Shown here in pieces: positions 53,281-62,922 of a stretch of DNA of 64,000 nucleotides (its first letter is position 1; every line of letters begins with the position of its first letter). The notes below the pieces were generated by a model. The model saw only the letters and a list, made by a program, of their open reading frames with translations. It was not told the DNA's origin and searched no databases. Origin of the DNA: an uncultured Flavobacteriaceae bacterium (GTDB lineage: Bacteria > Bacteroidota > Bacteroidia > Flavobacteriales > Flavobacteriaceae); the NCBI GenBank assembly GCA_947502495.1, contig CANNAC010000004.1:124001-188000 (forward strand), in the 5' to 3' direction. Made by a program: the position numbers and the translations under genes.

Positions 53281-54173
53281 TGTTTCCCTGTTTTTTGTTG
53301 CAACCATTGGTTAAACATGATTGAGAATTTTTTTGCGCCTTTATAATTTAGGTGGTGTAAATCTCTAAAATGGTCATTAGGTACGTCCAAATTAGCATAA
53401 TCTAAAAGCGTTATTTCTGGGAAGACTTCTTTTTTTATTTCTTGAAATAGAGTTTCATTAGCTCTGTAAAAGCTGTCTTTATATAATGGACTTCGTACAA
53501 AATATACTTGTTTACTCTCTTTGTTACATAAGCTTATTAGTTTTTTAAGGTAATCTAGGTTATCTGTCGATTTTGTTAGGTATAAGTCTTCAGGTTTTTC
53601 TTTAGGGTAATTGGTGTTTAAAAGTGAATCTAATTTGCTTTCTGTAATATATAAATAACCACTAGTACTATTAATGTAATTGTGATGCTTTGTTTTTATG
53701 CGTTCCACTTGTTTTTTATAGGTTTTTGGTAGTGTCGCAATTAGAGATTTTGGGTTTTTATATAGTAAAAATGCGTTTTCAGAAATATTCATCCATGAGG
53801 CATAAATTGGGTAACGCCAATTAATATATTTATCACTCCAGATTTGTTTATCTCTAACCTTTGCAACATCTATATTAGAAAACTCAATAAATACATTTTC
53901 TATTTGCGGATTGTTTTTAAAAACTTGTTTAGCTTTAATGTACGTGTAAAAATAAGACTCTCCAGATTGGGCTAAATTTTTAAAGTTTACAATTAAGGAA
54001 TCATTAAAAGCTGTTTCCGGATGTGAATGCCCAAAAACCACACTCGTTATATTTTTATCTAAGGCGAAACGTGCCTTTTTGTTGAGGTACATATTTAGGG
54101 TCACACTAACGCTAAGTATTGAGATACCTATGATAACAATGAACTGGATTGTCTTTTTTAGAAATAGCTTCAT
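53277..54173 (-). CDS. SGNH-like (AlgJ/DltD-type) membrane-anchored protein, first paralogue
   Basis: 298 residues. TM helix at ~10-28, then KNITSVVFGHSHPETAFNDSL with Ser50 in the block I position, a middle region with FIEFSNIDVAKVRDKQIWSDKYINW, and FRDLHHLNYKGAKKFS with the Asp-x-x-His pair. It starts 3 bp after the MBOAT gene. In alginate, peptidoglycan and teichoic acid acylation an MBOAT protein works with one such partner (AlgJ/AlgX, PatB, DltD); here there are two. Function is inferred from fold and context. Confidence 0.75.
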   Translation of the reverse strand: MKLFLKKTIQFIVIIGISILSVSVTLNMYLNKKARFALDKNITSVVFGHSHPETAFNDSLIVNFKNLAQSGESYFYTYIKAKQVFKNNPQIENVFIEFSNIDVAKVRDKQIWSDKYINWRYPIYASWMNISENAFLLYKNPKSLIATLPKTYKKQVERIKTKHHNYINSTSGYLYITESKLDSLLNTNYPKEKPEDLYLTKSTDNLDYLKKLISLCNKESKQVYFVRSPLYKDSFYRANETLFQEIKKEVFPEITLLDYANLDVPNDHFRDLHHLNYKGAKKFSIMFNQWLQQKTGKQ

Positions 54174-54175
54174 CC

Positions 54176-55612
54176 TTAAAATTGAAAATAAATAAAGGTT
54201 TGATCGTTTCTGCTAAACCAAAAAATTAAAATTACTAAAATGTAATAAAACATAATTCGTATAGGTCGTTTCCATTTTAAGCCAAAAGTTTCTAAGGCAT
54301 ATTGGTTGCGTCTCCCTAGCCATTCAGTAATAAGAAAGAAGAAAAGAAGCATAAATAGATTGGTAGGTCTTATTTGCGGCATAGAAAAAATACTTAGGTC
54401 GAAAATATCTTTAATATATTGTAAAGCATGCCTTATGTTTTCTGCTCTAAAGAAAATCCATGCTAAGGTTGTTAGGATAAAGGTAACGAATATCTGGACG
54501 CTTTCTTTTACTGATGGGAATCGAGATTTTATGGCTACCACATCTATATGGTTTCTATTGTTATTGGTAAGTAATAAAGGCATAAAGTATAACGCGTTTA
54601 AAGCTCCCCAAACGATAAAGGTCCAATTGGCGCCGTGCCAAAAACCACTGACAATAAAAATGATAAAAACATTACGTATTTGTTGTGCTTTAGAGCCTCT
54701 AGAACCACCTAATGGTATGTAAAGGTAATCCCTAAACCAGGTAGATAGGGAAATGTGCCAACGTCTCCAAAACTCGGCAATATCTCTAGAGAAATAGGGG
54801 AAAGCAAAGTTTTGCTTTAAGTTAAAACCAAATAGTCTAGAAGTACCAATAGCGATATCTGAATATCCTGAAAAATCACCATAAATTTGAAAAGCAAAAA
54901 GTACAGCTCCTAGTACTAAGGTGCTTGCCGAATACTCCAGACTATTATCAAAAATAGTATTTACAAAAACAGCACAATTATCGGCAATTACCATTTTTTT
55001 AAACAAACCCCAAAGTATTTGTCGAAGTCCATCTACGGCTAACGAATAATTAAAGTTTCTTTTTTTATAAAATTGCGGCAGTAGGTTGGTGGCACGTTCT
55101 ATTGGCCCAGCTACTAGTTGCGGAAAAAAGCTAACAAATGCGGCAAATGCTATAAGGTCTTTGGTAGGTTCTAGTTTTTTACGGTATACATCTATGCTAT
55201 AACTTAGCGTTTGAAAAGTATAAAAGCTTATTCCCACTGGTAATACAATGCTTAGTGCACGCACAGAAATAGGTGTGCCAAACCAAGAGAATGCTTGAAT
55301 AAAATTGTCTAAAAAGAAGTTGTAGTATTTAAAAAAGCCAAGAAACCCTAAATTTACGGCGATACTTAAACCAAGTAATACTTTGCGTTTTTTATCCTTA
55401 TTTTCTGTAGCTAAAAGTCTTCCTATTACATAGTCTACCAGTGTACTAAAAGCAATAAGGGATAGGAAACGCCAATCCCACCAACCATAAAAAATATAAC
55501 TAACAACTACTAAAAATGCATTTTGTAGTTTTAAGTTTTTATTGGTTACAAACCAATAGAGTAGAAAGACTATTGGTAAGAAAATTGCAAAATCAATAGA
55601 GTTAAAAAGCAT
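54176..55612 (-). CDS. MBOAT O-acyltransferase, AlgI-like
   Basis: 478 residues, about ten TM helices. Start FNSIDFAIFLPIVFLLYW is the usual AlgI beginning. PVGISFYTFQTLSYSIDVYR, FVSFFPQLVAGPIERA, FAFPYFSRDIAEFWRRWHISLSTWFRDYLYIPLGGSR and the catalytic His in VSGFWHGANWTFIVWG match the MBOAT family throughout. It should pass acyl groups across the inner membrane to the SGNH partners encoded next, for O-acetylation of the surface glycan. It leads the reverse-strand operon. Confidence 0.95.
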   Translation of the reverse strand: MLFNSIDFAIFLPIVFLLYWFVTNKNLKLQNAFLVVVSYIFYGWWDWRFLSLIAFSTLVDYVIGRLLATENKDKKRKVLLGLSIAVNLGFLGFFKYYNFFLDNFIQAFSWFGTPISVRALSIVLPVGISFYTFQTLSYSIDVYRKKLEPTKDLIAFAAFVSFFPQLVAGPIERATNLLPQFYKKRNFNYSLAVDGLRQILWGLFKKMVIADNCAVFVNTIFDNSLEYSASTLVLGAVLFAFQIYGDFSGYSDIAIGTSRLFGFNLKQNFAFPYFSRDIAEFWRRWHISLSTWFRDYLYIPLGGSRGSKAQQIRNVFIIFIVSGFWHGANWTFIVWGALNALYFMPLLLTNNNRNHIDVVAIKSRFPSVKESVQIFVTFILTTLAWIFFRAENIRHALQYIKDIFDLSIFSMPQIRPTNLFMLLFFFLITEWLGRRNQYALETFGLKWKRPIRIMFYYILVILIFWFSRNDQTFIYFQF

Positions 55613-55710
55613 TTTTATTTTTTATACAATTAAAAGCGTAAGTTAATCTAAAATAGAAATTGGAAAAGAACTTTTTTAGATAAATATTATTAGTTGCGGT
55701 ATAAAATTCT

Positions 55711-55742
55711 AAATTTACATATTAATGCAAAAATGTAAATTT
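55711..55742. promoter_or_regulatory. inverted repeat in a divergent promoter region
   Basis: AAATTTACAT and ATGTAAATTT form a perfect 10-bp inverted repeat with a 12-nt spacer, in the 211-bp gap between the MBOAT gene (minus) and a GT4 gene (plus). Centre-to-centre spacing is 22 bp, about two helical turns. Candidate operator; no regulator is identified. Confidence 0.4.
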
Positions 55743-55823
55743 TGGTTGCTAATCTTTATTGTTAAAAGGCAAAAGATACATTAGATATAAACTTCTTATA
55801 GTTAATCCATTTCCATTTATAGT

Positions 55824-56906
55824 ATGAAGATATTGTATGTTTATGATAATATGCCCGGCGTGTACCAAAACTATCTTAACGGTTTGCTAAAAGCTATTAA
55901 AGAAAAGTTACCTGTGAAAACGTTAGTGTATGCAGCGTCTAAAACATCAGATTATGTAGTAGGAAGTAGTCGATTAAAAGATAAGTTACAGCGTTTTTAT
56001 TATAAGTTGGGTTTAACAAAAACAGCTACTTTAGATTTGAAATATTTGTTGCAGTATGATATTGTTCATTTGCAGCACAGTTATTTATGGAAAAAAATGC
56101 TTCCATTTATACAATTAAAAGAACACCAAAAATTAGTAATTACATTACGCGGTGGGGATACGTATTTAAAACCTTGGTCTTATAGAACTTTAGCAAACTT
56201 TTACCAAACAGGAAGTAAGAATGTGGATGCTTTTGTAGTTATGAGTGAAAATCAAAAAGCATACTTAGAACGTTGGGGAGTTCCTGAAAATAAAATACAT
56301 GTATTGCCAATTTCTTTTGGGAATACATCTTTAAGTAAGGCTAAATATCCTAATACGCTAAAATTAAAGCTTGTTTCTGCATTTAGAATGACCTGGGAGA
56401 AAAATATTGAAGGACATATACAGTTTGCAAAGGCACTCAAAGATAAAGGAATACCTTTTGAATATGATATGTATGGCAATGGAGCTAATCTAGATCAGTT
56501 GTATTTTTTAGTAGATAAATACATGCTTCAAGATTATGTAAACATTAAGGGGAAAGTAACAAATGCTAGCCTTAAATCGGTATTGCCAGATTATGATATT
56601 TTTGTGCAATTAAGTATTAGTGAATCTCTTGGGTTAAGTGTTATAGAAGCGCAATCTTTTGGGTTACCCTGTGTAGTTTCTAATGCAGGAGGTTTAACAG
56701 AAGCAGTTCTAAACAATAAAACAGGTATTGTAAGTAAGTATACAGACATCAAATTAATGGTGGATGCTACTTTGTTATTATGGAAAAACTCGGATTTATA
56801 CTATTCGTATTCTAAAAATGCAATAGCACATGTGAATGCTAATTATACGGTAGATAAAGAAGTAGAAGGACTAACCAGATTATATACTAATTTACTTTCC
56901 TCATGA
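55824..56906 (+). CDS. GT4 family glycosyltransferase
   Basis: 360 residues, GT-B. MKILYVYDNMPGVYQNYLNGLLKAI at the start, YDIVHLQHSYLWKKM and LVITLRGGDTYLKPW mid N-domain, then KLVSAFRMTWEKNIEGHIQFAKAL and SISESLGLSVIEAQSFGLPCVVSNAGGLTE, the donor-binding motif. Its end overlaps the GT2 gene by 4 bp. It opens the second run of plus-strand transferases after the acylation block. Confidence 0.9.
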   Translation: MKILYVYDNMPGVYQNYLNGLLKAIKEKLPVKTLVYAASKTSDYVVGSSRLKDKLQRFYYKLGLTKTATLDLKYLLQYDIVHLQHSYLWKKMLPFIQLKEHQKLVITLRGGDTYLKPWSYRTLANFYQTGSKNVDAFVVMSENQKAYLERWGVPENKIHVLPISFGNTSLSKAKYPNTLKLKLVSAFRMTWEKNIEGHIQFAKALKDKGIPFEYDMYGNGANLDQLYFLVDKYMLQDYVNIKGKVTNASLKSVLPDYDIFVQLSISESLGLSVIEAQSFGLPCVVSNAGGLTEAVLNNKTGIVSKYTDIKLMVDATLLLWKNSDLYYSYSKNAIAHVNANYTVDKEVEGLTRLYTNLLSS

Positions 56907-57850
56907 GTATAAGTATCATAACACCGCATTATAATGATTTAGAAGGTTTACAGCAGATTTATCTTTGTTTACAAGAACAAATACTTGCAGATTGGGATTG
57001 GGTAATAGTAGATGACAAATCGGATACAGAAACACAGCAAGAGCTCCAAAAATGGTTGGGTAGTTTATTGCACTCTAAAGTGCAACTGTTTTTAAACACA
57101 GAGAAAACCAATGCATCCGTTTGTAGAAATCTTGGTGCAGATTTAGCAAAAACGGATAACCTCGTTTTTTTAGACGCAGATGATGTTATTAGTAATGCAT
57201 TTGTTTATAATAGACAGATAGTATTTCGTGATTTTGCCGTTTTTGGTAATTATAGTATTATAAATGAAAAAGGGGAAAGCAGTATTAAAGAAAGCATGCA
57301 AGAGAATTATTTAAACAATTTTTTAGCCGCAAAATTTTTATGGCAAACAACCTGTATGCTATGGGATCGAACTTTCTTTAAAAACATTGGTGGATTTCAC
57401 CCCGAATTAAACAGATTACAAGATATTGAATTGGTGGTAAGAGCATTGCAGCAAAGTCGAGATTATTCGATTATAAATAATCCTATTGATTTTTATTATA
57501 AAACGAAGCCCATTCGAGAACGTAAGAACTTTGTTTTACCAGTATGTAATGCTGTATATTTATTTATATCTAAATTATTACAAACTGAATCTTTAAACCA
57601 ACACCAGTTATCTTTGACTTCTGGTTACTATTTTTTGTGTGTACGTTATTTGGAACGTTCTGGAAGTCGAAAATATATAGATTTGGTGCAACGAAATCTC
57701 GGATTATTTTATAAAAAAAGGTATATTGGATTTATAAAGTATGTTACAGGTTTTATTGTTTTAAAACTATATGGGTATAAGATTCTATCTAGATTGCTAT
57801 TTTTACGAATTAACAGGCGTTTGTTTAAGCCAAAGCATATAGAAGCTTAA
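56903..57850 (+). CDS. GT2 family glycosyltransferase
   Basis: 315 residues starting in the ATGA overlap with the upstream GT4 gene. ISIITPHYNDLEGLQQIYLCLQEQ, WDWVIVDDKSDTETQ, NASVCRNLGADLAKTDNLVFLDADDVISNAF with the metal-binding Asp residues near 93. LWQTTCMLWDRTFFKNIGGFHPELNRLQDIELVVRAL is the usual acceptor-side segment. Donor and acceptor unknown. Confidence 0.9.
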   Translation: MSISIITPHYNDLEGLQQIYLCLQEQILADWDWVIVDDKSDTETQQELQKWLGSLLHSKVQLFLNTEKTNASVCRNLGADLAKTDNLVFLDADDVISNAFVYNRQIVFRDFAVFGNYSIINEKGESSIKESMQENYLNNFLAAKFLWQTTCMLWDRTFFKNIGGFHPELNRLQDIELVVRALQQSRDYSIINNPIDFYYKTKPIRERKNFVLPVCNAVYLFISKLLQTESLNQHQLSLTSGYYFLCVRYLERSGSRKYIDLVQRNLGLFYKKRYIGFIKYVTGFIVLKLYGYKILSRLLFLRINRRLFKPKHIEA

Positions 57851-57894
57851 AAAATAGATTGTATTCCTATTATTAAATTAAAATTTAATTCCCA

Positions 57895-58974
57895 ATGTCC
57901 AAACGTCTACATATTCTTTATACCATTCCAAATTTTGATACTGCAGGAAGTGGCAAAGTGGTTTATGATTTGGCAAATCAATTAAATAAAGATCGTTTTA
58001 AAGTTTCTATCGTTTGTAATCATGATAGAGGTCTCTTTTTTAAGGAAGTAAATGCACTAGGTCTACCGATATATCTAATGCCATTTACGACTTCATTACG
58101 ACCTTACCATAGTTTGTTATATCGTCTGCAGCCATTTAAAAAGTTTCTAAAAAATCAAAAAATAGACCTCGTTCATTCTTGGCATTACACTAGTGATTGG
58201 ACGGAAGTATTAGCATGTCAATTAGCAAGAGTCCCTTTTGTGTATACCAAAAAAGCAATGGGCTGGGGAAATAAACACTGGAAGATTAGAAGTTATTTAA
58301 GTGCCTTTATTATAACCGTAAATACACAAATGCAATCTTTTTTTCCAAATAAAAAACAACAAGAACTTATACCGTTTGGCCTAGATACTTCGTATTACAA
58401 TAACGAAGGATTTGACACAACTAAAAAGAATACTATATTTAAGTTAATTACGGTAGCCAATCTAGTAGCTGTTAAAAACATAGAAATGCTTTTGCAAGCC
58501 ATGTATCACATAAAACATTTACCCATACATCTGGATATTGTGGGGGATATGCAAAATGATTATGTAAGTAAACTACAAGTATTAGTGAAAGATTTAGAAC
58601 TAGATACACAAGTATCTTTTTTAGGAAAGCATTTAGATGTAAGACCTTTATTAGCACAAGCAGATTTATATGTAATACCAAGTAAAAAAGAAGGCATGCC
58701 AATGGCTTTAGTTGAAGCAATGGCAATGCAAGTGCCAGTATTGGGGTCTAATATTCCGGGGATTGCATATGTACTTCAGGAATTTCCAGATTTACTGTTT
58801 TCGTTGTCGGATACAAAGGCTTTAGCAACAAAAATAGAAACCATTTATAACATGTCTCGAGAAGATCGGCAAAAAATGGGAGCGAAGCTACGTAACTATT
58901 GTGTACAACATTTTTCGATAGCTACTTTTATTAAGCGACATGAAGACTTATATTTGAAACTCGTTAAGCAGTAA
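57895..58974 (+). CDS. GT4 family glycosyltransferase
   Basis: 359 residues. HILYTIPNFDTAGSGKVVYDLANQL is a classical GT4 start, IDLVHSWHYTSDWTEVLA and FVYTKKAMGWG follow, and the C-domain has FKLITVANLVAVKNIEMLLQA, LDIVGDMQNDYV and SKKEGMPMALVEAMAMQVPVLGSNIPGIA. It is 44 bp downstream of the GT2 gene and 6 bp upstream of the asparagine-synthase-like gene. Confidence 0.92.
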   Translation: MSKRLHILYTIPNFDTAGSGKVVYDLANQLNKDRFKVSIVCNHDRGLFFKEVNALGLPIYLMPFTTSLRPYHSLLYRLQPFKKFLKNQKIDLVHSWHYTSDWTEVLACQLARVPFVYTKKAMGWGNKHWKIRSYLSAFIITVNTQMQSFFPNKKQQELIPFGLDTSYYNNEGFDTTKKNTIFKLITVANLVAVKNIEMLLQAMYHIKHLPIHLDIVGDMQNDYVSKLQVLVKDLELDTQVSFLGKHLDVRPLLAQADLYVIPSKKEGMPMALVEAMAMQVPVLGSNIPGIAYVLQEFPDLLFSLSDTKALATKIETIYNMSREDRQKMGAKLRNYCVQHFSIATFIKRHEDLYLKLVKQ

Positions 58975-58980
58975 ATAGAT

Positions 58981-60372
58981 ATGAATATCACTACCGATAT
59001 TATTCCAATAGAACAACAATTTGTTGGTGTACCACAAGCGTTAGACTATAAAGCTATTTGTGCATTTGTTGCAACAGGTTTCTTTTTAGATGAAGACACC
59101 TATTACAAAGGGTTGAAAGTTTTAAAGCCCGCAAGACAATATACCTTAGATGAAAAAGCGACTACAATACTTTCTGAAAAAGCTTATTTTAAATGGCATT
59201 ATACGCCTAAAGAACGTCCTTTAAAACAAGTAGTTGCAGAATTCGCAGACTTGTTTGAAACCATTATAAAAGAACAAACAACAGGTAAAAAAGTAATCCT
59301 TCCTTTATCTGGAGGTTTAGATAGTAGAACTCAGGCGGTGGCATGTAAACATTTAAATATTCCTGTACATGCATATAGTTATGCGTTTACTGGAGGACAT
59401 GATGAAACCAAGTATAGTAAACGTATTGCAGATATCTGTGATTTTAAATTTCAAGATTTTAAAGTGCCTAATGGGTATTTATGGAATGTTATAGCGCCTT
59501 TATCTGAAATAAATAATTGCTATTCCGAATTTACCCATCCGCGTCAAATGGCTTTTAAAGAAGATTATGCAGCTATGGGAGATGTTTTTTCTTTAGGACA
59601 TTGGGGAGATGTTTTGTTTGATGATATGGGAGTTCCAGAGGATGCTTCCACAGAAGAACAAGTAAAACTTCTATTGAAAAAAATAGTAAAAAAAGACGGA
59701 TTACTTTTAGCAGAACGTATATGGGAAGCTCAAGGTTTTACAGGTGATTTTATTAGCTATTTTAAAAAGCGAATTACCAAATTACTAGTAGATATAAATA
59801 TCCCGAATAGCGCAAATGCTCAAATTAGAGCATTTAAAAGTTTGTATTGGGCACCGCGTTGGACTAGCATTAATTTATCCGTTTTTCAATCGGAAAGACC
59901 AATTACGGTTCCGTATTACGATAAGCGAATGTGTGCTTTTATTTGTAGTGTACCCGAAAAGTATTTGGCAGGAAGACAAATACAAATAGAATATATTAAA
60001 TTGCGAATGCCCGCATTAGCAAAAGTGACATGGCAAGCACAACGCCCTTTTAATTTATATAATTATGCGTATAATAAAACACCATGGAACCTGCCATATC
60101 GCGTCATCAATAAATTACAAAGATTAACCGCAGTTATACCTTACGTGCAACGTAATTGGGAATTACAGTTTACTGGCGAAAAGAACGATGCAGCGTTGCA
60201 ACAATGGTTGTTTGAAGATTTTGAAGGAGAAGCCTTGGTTAATACCGATATTAGAAAAGAGTTTTATAACTTGTTTAAAGAAACCGATGGTGTTTTTTAT
60301 GCGCATGCGGTAAGTATGCTATTAACATTATCTTTGTTTTTTAGATATAGGTTAGTAAAGGATTTAGAATAA
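58981..60372 (+). CDS. asparagine-synthase-like amide ligase lacking the glutaminase Cys
   Basis: 463 residues. The ATP pyrophosphatase domain is clear: VILPLSGGLDSRTQAVACKHL near 101-121, YAFTGGHDETKYSKRIADI, and a C-terminal part with PITVPYYDKRMCAFICSVPEKYL. The N-terminal ~90 residues keep the look of a shortened amidotransferase domain (FVATGFFLDEDTYYKGLKVLKPARQYTL), but there is no Cys at position 2, so glutamine hydrolysis is not expected. In glycan clusters such proteins may amidate uronic acids. Here a hexosaminuronic acid is probable from the TviB-like gene; the role is inference. Confidence 0.82.
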   Translation: MNITTDIIPIEQQFVGVPQALDYKAICAFVATGFFLDEDTYYKGLKVLKPARQYTLDEKATTILSEKAYFKWHYTPKERPLKQVVAEFADLFETIIKEQTTGKKVILPLSGGLDSRTQAVACKHLNIPVHAYSYAFTGGHDETKYSKRIADICDFKFQDFKVPNGYLWNVIAPLSEINNCYSEFTHPRQMAFKEDYAAMGDVFSLGHWGDVLFDDMGVPEDASTEEQVKLLLKKIVKKDGLLLAERIWEAQGFTGDFISYFKKRITKLLVDINIPNSANAQIRAFKSLYWAPRWTSINLSVFQSERPITVPYYDKRMCAFICSVPEKYLAGRQIQIEYIKLRMPALAKVTWQAQRPFNLYNYAYNKTPWNLPYRVINKLQRLTAVIPYVQRNWELQFTGEKNDAALQQWLFEDFEGEALVNTDIRKEFYNLFKETDGVFYAHAVSMLLTLSLFFRYRLVKDLE

Positions 60373-60436
60373 AATAATAGTACCTAAACGGGACCATTAA
60401 AAGATTATTAATTTTAAGAGTTAAATTAAAATTTTA

Positions 60437-61615
60437 TTGAAGAAGGCATTAAAAATAGCTGTTTATTCCGGAGATATACCAAGTACTACTTTTATAGAAA
60501 GGTTAATTACAGGTTTGGCAACTAAAACTTGTAAAATATATCTTTTTGGCTATAGTAAACAAAAAGTATCTTATGCCAAATCGGTTTCCGTTTTTGCCTA
60601 TAAGAATAATAAGTTTCACAAAGCCCTTCATTACATAAAATACAGCTTTTTATTATTCTGTTTTAAGCATAAAGAAAAACGAAAACTAGATCGTATTTTA
60701 AAAGTACAATCTGAAAATGTACTACTTACTAAGGTAAAATGCTATCCAGTATTATGGCATAAACCAGATGTTTTTCATGTGCAATGGGCAAAAGGTTTAG
60801 CAGATTGGACTTGGGTGCAAGAATTTGGAATGAAACTCGTGCTTGGTTTACGTGGCACACACATTAATTATTCTCCTATTGCGGATAAAAAACTGGCTGC
60901 AATGTATAGAACGTACTTTCCAAAAGTAGATGGTTTTCATGCCGTATCTAAAGCAATAGGTTTAGAAGCGGTAAAATATGGCGCAGTAAAAGAAAAGATA
61001 CATGTCGTTTATAGTGGTTTACCCTTTGTAGAAGAAAAAAAGACAGTACCAAAACAAAAGGATGTTTTTCAAATAATTTCTATAGGCAGGCCACATCCTA
61101 TAAAAGGGTATACCTACGCATTAGATGCATGTAACCTGTTGAAAGCGCAAGGATTTACCTTTCGCTATACGATTGTTGGTGGTACGAATGCTATTGAATT
61201 TGCATACCAAATACATGATTTGCATTTAGAAAATGAAGTACGCTTGATAGATAATTTACCTTATGCCAAAGTGCAAGCATTCATGCAACAAGCAGATTTG
61301 CTTTTGTTACCAAGTGTAGAAGAAGGCATCGCAAATGTAGTTTTAGAAGCCATGCAAAATACTACCTTGGTATTAACCACAAATTGTGGTGGTATGGATG
61401 AGGTTATTACAGACGGCGTTAATGGGTTTATGGTGCCTATACGGGACTCGGAAGCGATAGCAACAAAAATAGCAGAAATAGTAGCGATACCACAAGCAAC
61501 AAAAGAAGAAATACGTAAAAAAGCATTACACACCATTAAAACACAGCATAGTGAAGACCAAATGGTAGATCAAATGCTAGCATTATACCAAAGCATATAC
61601 TATGACAAAGCATAA
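60437..61615 (+). CDS. GT4 family glycosyltransferase
   Basis: 392 residues from a TTG start at 60437. ALKIAVYSGDIPSTTFIERLITGLA begins the N-domain, and DVFHVQWAKGLADW and LVLGLRGTHINYSP resemble enzymes of the GT4 EpsD/WcaL type. The C-domain has QIISIGRPHPIKGYTYALDAC and LLLPSVEEGIANVVLEAMQNTTLVLTTNCGGMDEVI. It overlaps the next transferase gene by 14 bp. Confidence 0.9.
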   Translation: MKKALKIAVYSGDIPSTTFIERLITGLATKTCKIYLFGYSKQKVSYAKSVSVFAYKNNKFHKALHYIKYSFLLFCFKHKEKRKLDRILKVQSENVLLTKVKCYPVLWHKPDVFHVQWAKGLADWTWVQEFGMKLVLGLRGTHINYSPIADKKLAAMYRTYFPKVDGFHAVSKAIGLEAVKYGAVKEKIHVVYSGLPFVEEKKTVPKQKDVFQIISIGRPHPIKGYTYALDACNLLKAQGFTFRYTIVGGTNAIEFAYQIHDLHLENEVRLIDNLPYAKVQAFMQQADLLLLPSVEEGIANVVLEAMQNTTLVLTTNCGGMDEVITDGVNGFMVPIRDSEAIATKIAEIVAIPQATKEEIRKKALHTIKTQHSEDQMVDQMLALYQSIYYDKA

Positions 61616-62801
61616 AACAGATGGACCAACTATTGGTATTGTTTTATCGACAGTGCCTAGATATTCGGAGACCTTTTTTAGAAATAAAATTAAGGGCTTA
61701 CAGGATAATGGTTTTCGGGTTATATTATTTGTAGATTATTTAGAATCCGAAGATTCTAATTTTGCTTGTAAGGTTGTTGCTTCTAATACTTTTAATAAAA
61801 ATACCTTTAAAAGGATTTGGTGTAGTTTTTTAGCCTTATTAAAGTCTTTGTTTATGCATTCTAAAAGGAGTTCTATTTTATATGCGCTAAACAAGAGGGA
61901 TGGGGTTTCTTTTAAAGACAATATGAAACAAGTGATCCTTAATCAGTTTTTTCTTAAAGAGGAAGTAGATTGGTTGCATTTTGGGTTTGGTATGCTAGCT
62001 GTGAAAAGAGAAAATGTTGCAGCAGCTATGTGTGCAAAAATGGCTGTTAGTTTTAGGGGATATGATTTATACTTATCGCCTTTAAAGCATCCTGGTTGTT
62101 ATAATTTGCTCTTTACAAAAGATATTCAATATCATGTTTTGTCGCAAGAAATGAAACAAGAGCTATTTCGTTATAAAATTCCTTCCAATAAAATCCAAGT
62201 AATTACTCCGGCGATAGATATACCCTTTTTTACGTCAAATACCACTGTAGAAAAGAAAAATAGATTAGAACTAGTAACGGTTGCAAGACTACATTGGAAA
62301 AAAGGATTGGTGTATACTTTAGAAGCATTAGCACTTTTAAAACAGTCGGGAATAGCCTTTCATTACACTATTATTGGAGCAGGAAGTGAAAAAGAGCGCC
62401 TTGTTTTTGCAGCGTACCAATTGGGGGTTTTAGAAGATGTTACGTTTACTGGGAAATTAACCCAAGAGGAAGTGAAAAAGCAATTAGAACAGGCCGAAGT
62501 TTATTTACAATACAGTATACAAGAAGGTTTTTGTAATGCCGTTATAGAAGCACAAGCTTTAGGTTTGCTCTGTGTGGTTTCTAATGCAGAAGGCTTAGCT
62601 GAAAATGTATTAGATAGCAAAACGGGTTGGGTGGTGCCTAAGCGTAATCCAGTACTTTTAGCTGATAAAATAGAAGCAATAGTAAAACTATCGGAAGCAG
62701 AAAAGCAAAAAATAAGTAAAAATGCCATTAGTAGAGTACATAAGGAGTTTGGTTTAATAAAACAACAAGAAGCATTTGTCCATTTTTATAGTGAAAATTA
62801 A
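61602..62801 (+). CDS. GT4 family glycosyltransferase
   Basis: 399 residues. TIGIVLSTVPRYSETFFRNKIKGLQDNGF, then VDWLHFGFGMLAVKRENVAAAM and MAVSFRGYDLYL match the colanic-acid GT4 subgroup; the C-domain has LELVTVARLHWKKGLVYTLEAL, YTIIGAGSEKERL and SIQEGFCNAVIEAQALGLLCVVSNAEGLAENV. It starts inside the previous gene, so translation is probably coupled. Confidence 0.92.
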   Translation: MTKHKTDGPTIGIVLSTVPRYSETFFRNKIKGLQDNGFRVILFVDYLESEDSNFACKVVASNTFNKNTFKRIWCSFLALLKSLFMHSKRSSILYALNKRDGVSFKDNMKQVILNQFFLKEEVDWLHFGFGMLAVKRENVAAAMCAKMAVSFRGYDLYLSPLKHPGCYNLLFTKDIQYHVLSQEMKQELFRYKIPSNKIQVITPAIDIPFFTSNTTVEKKNRLELVTVARLHWKKGLVYTLEALALLKQSGIAFHYTIIGAGSEKERLVFAAYQLGVLEDVTFTGKLTQEEVKKQLEQAEVYLQYSIQEGFCNAVIEAQALGLLCVVSNAEGLAENVLDSKTGWVVPKRNPVLLADKIEAIVKLSEAEKQKISKNAISRVHKEFGLIKQQEAFVHFYSEN

Positions 62802-62922
62802 GACACTAAAGTCTCTTTTTTGTTTTGCTGTATAGCTTTTGCTTAAACAATACCGTTTTTTAATTCATAATATCTATTATTGTACTATTATAAAATTAAA
62901 AATATACTATCGATACGTAATT

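Noticed and set aside
62801-62822. Possible terminator after the GT4 gene ending at 62801
   Set aside because: The stem is only four base pairs (AGAC/GTCT) before the T-run; too weak to call.
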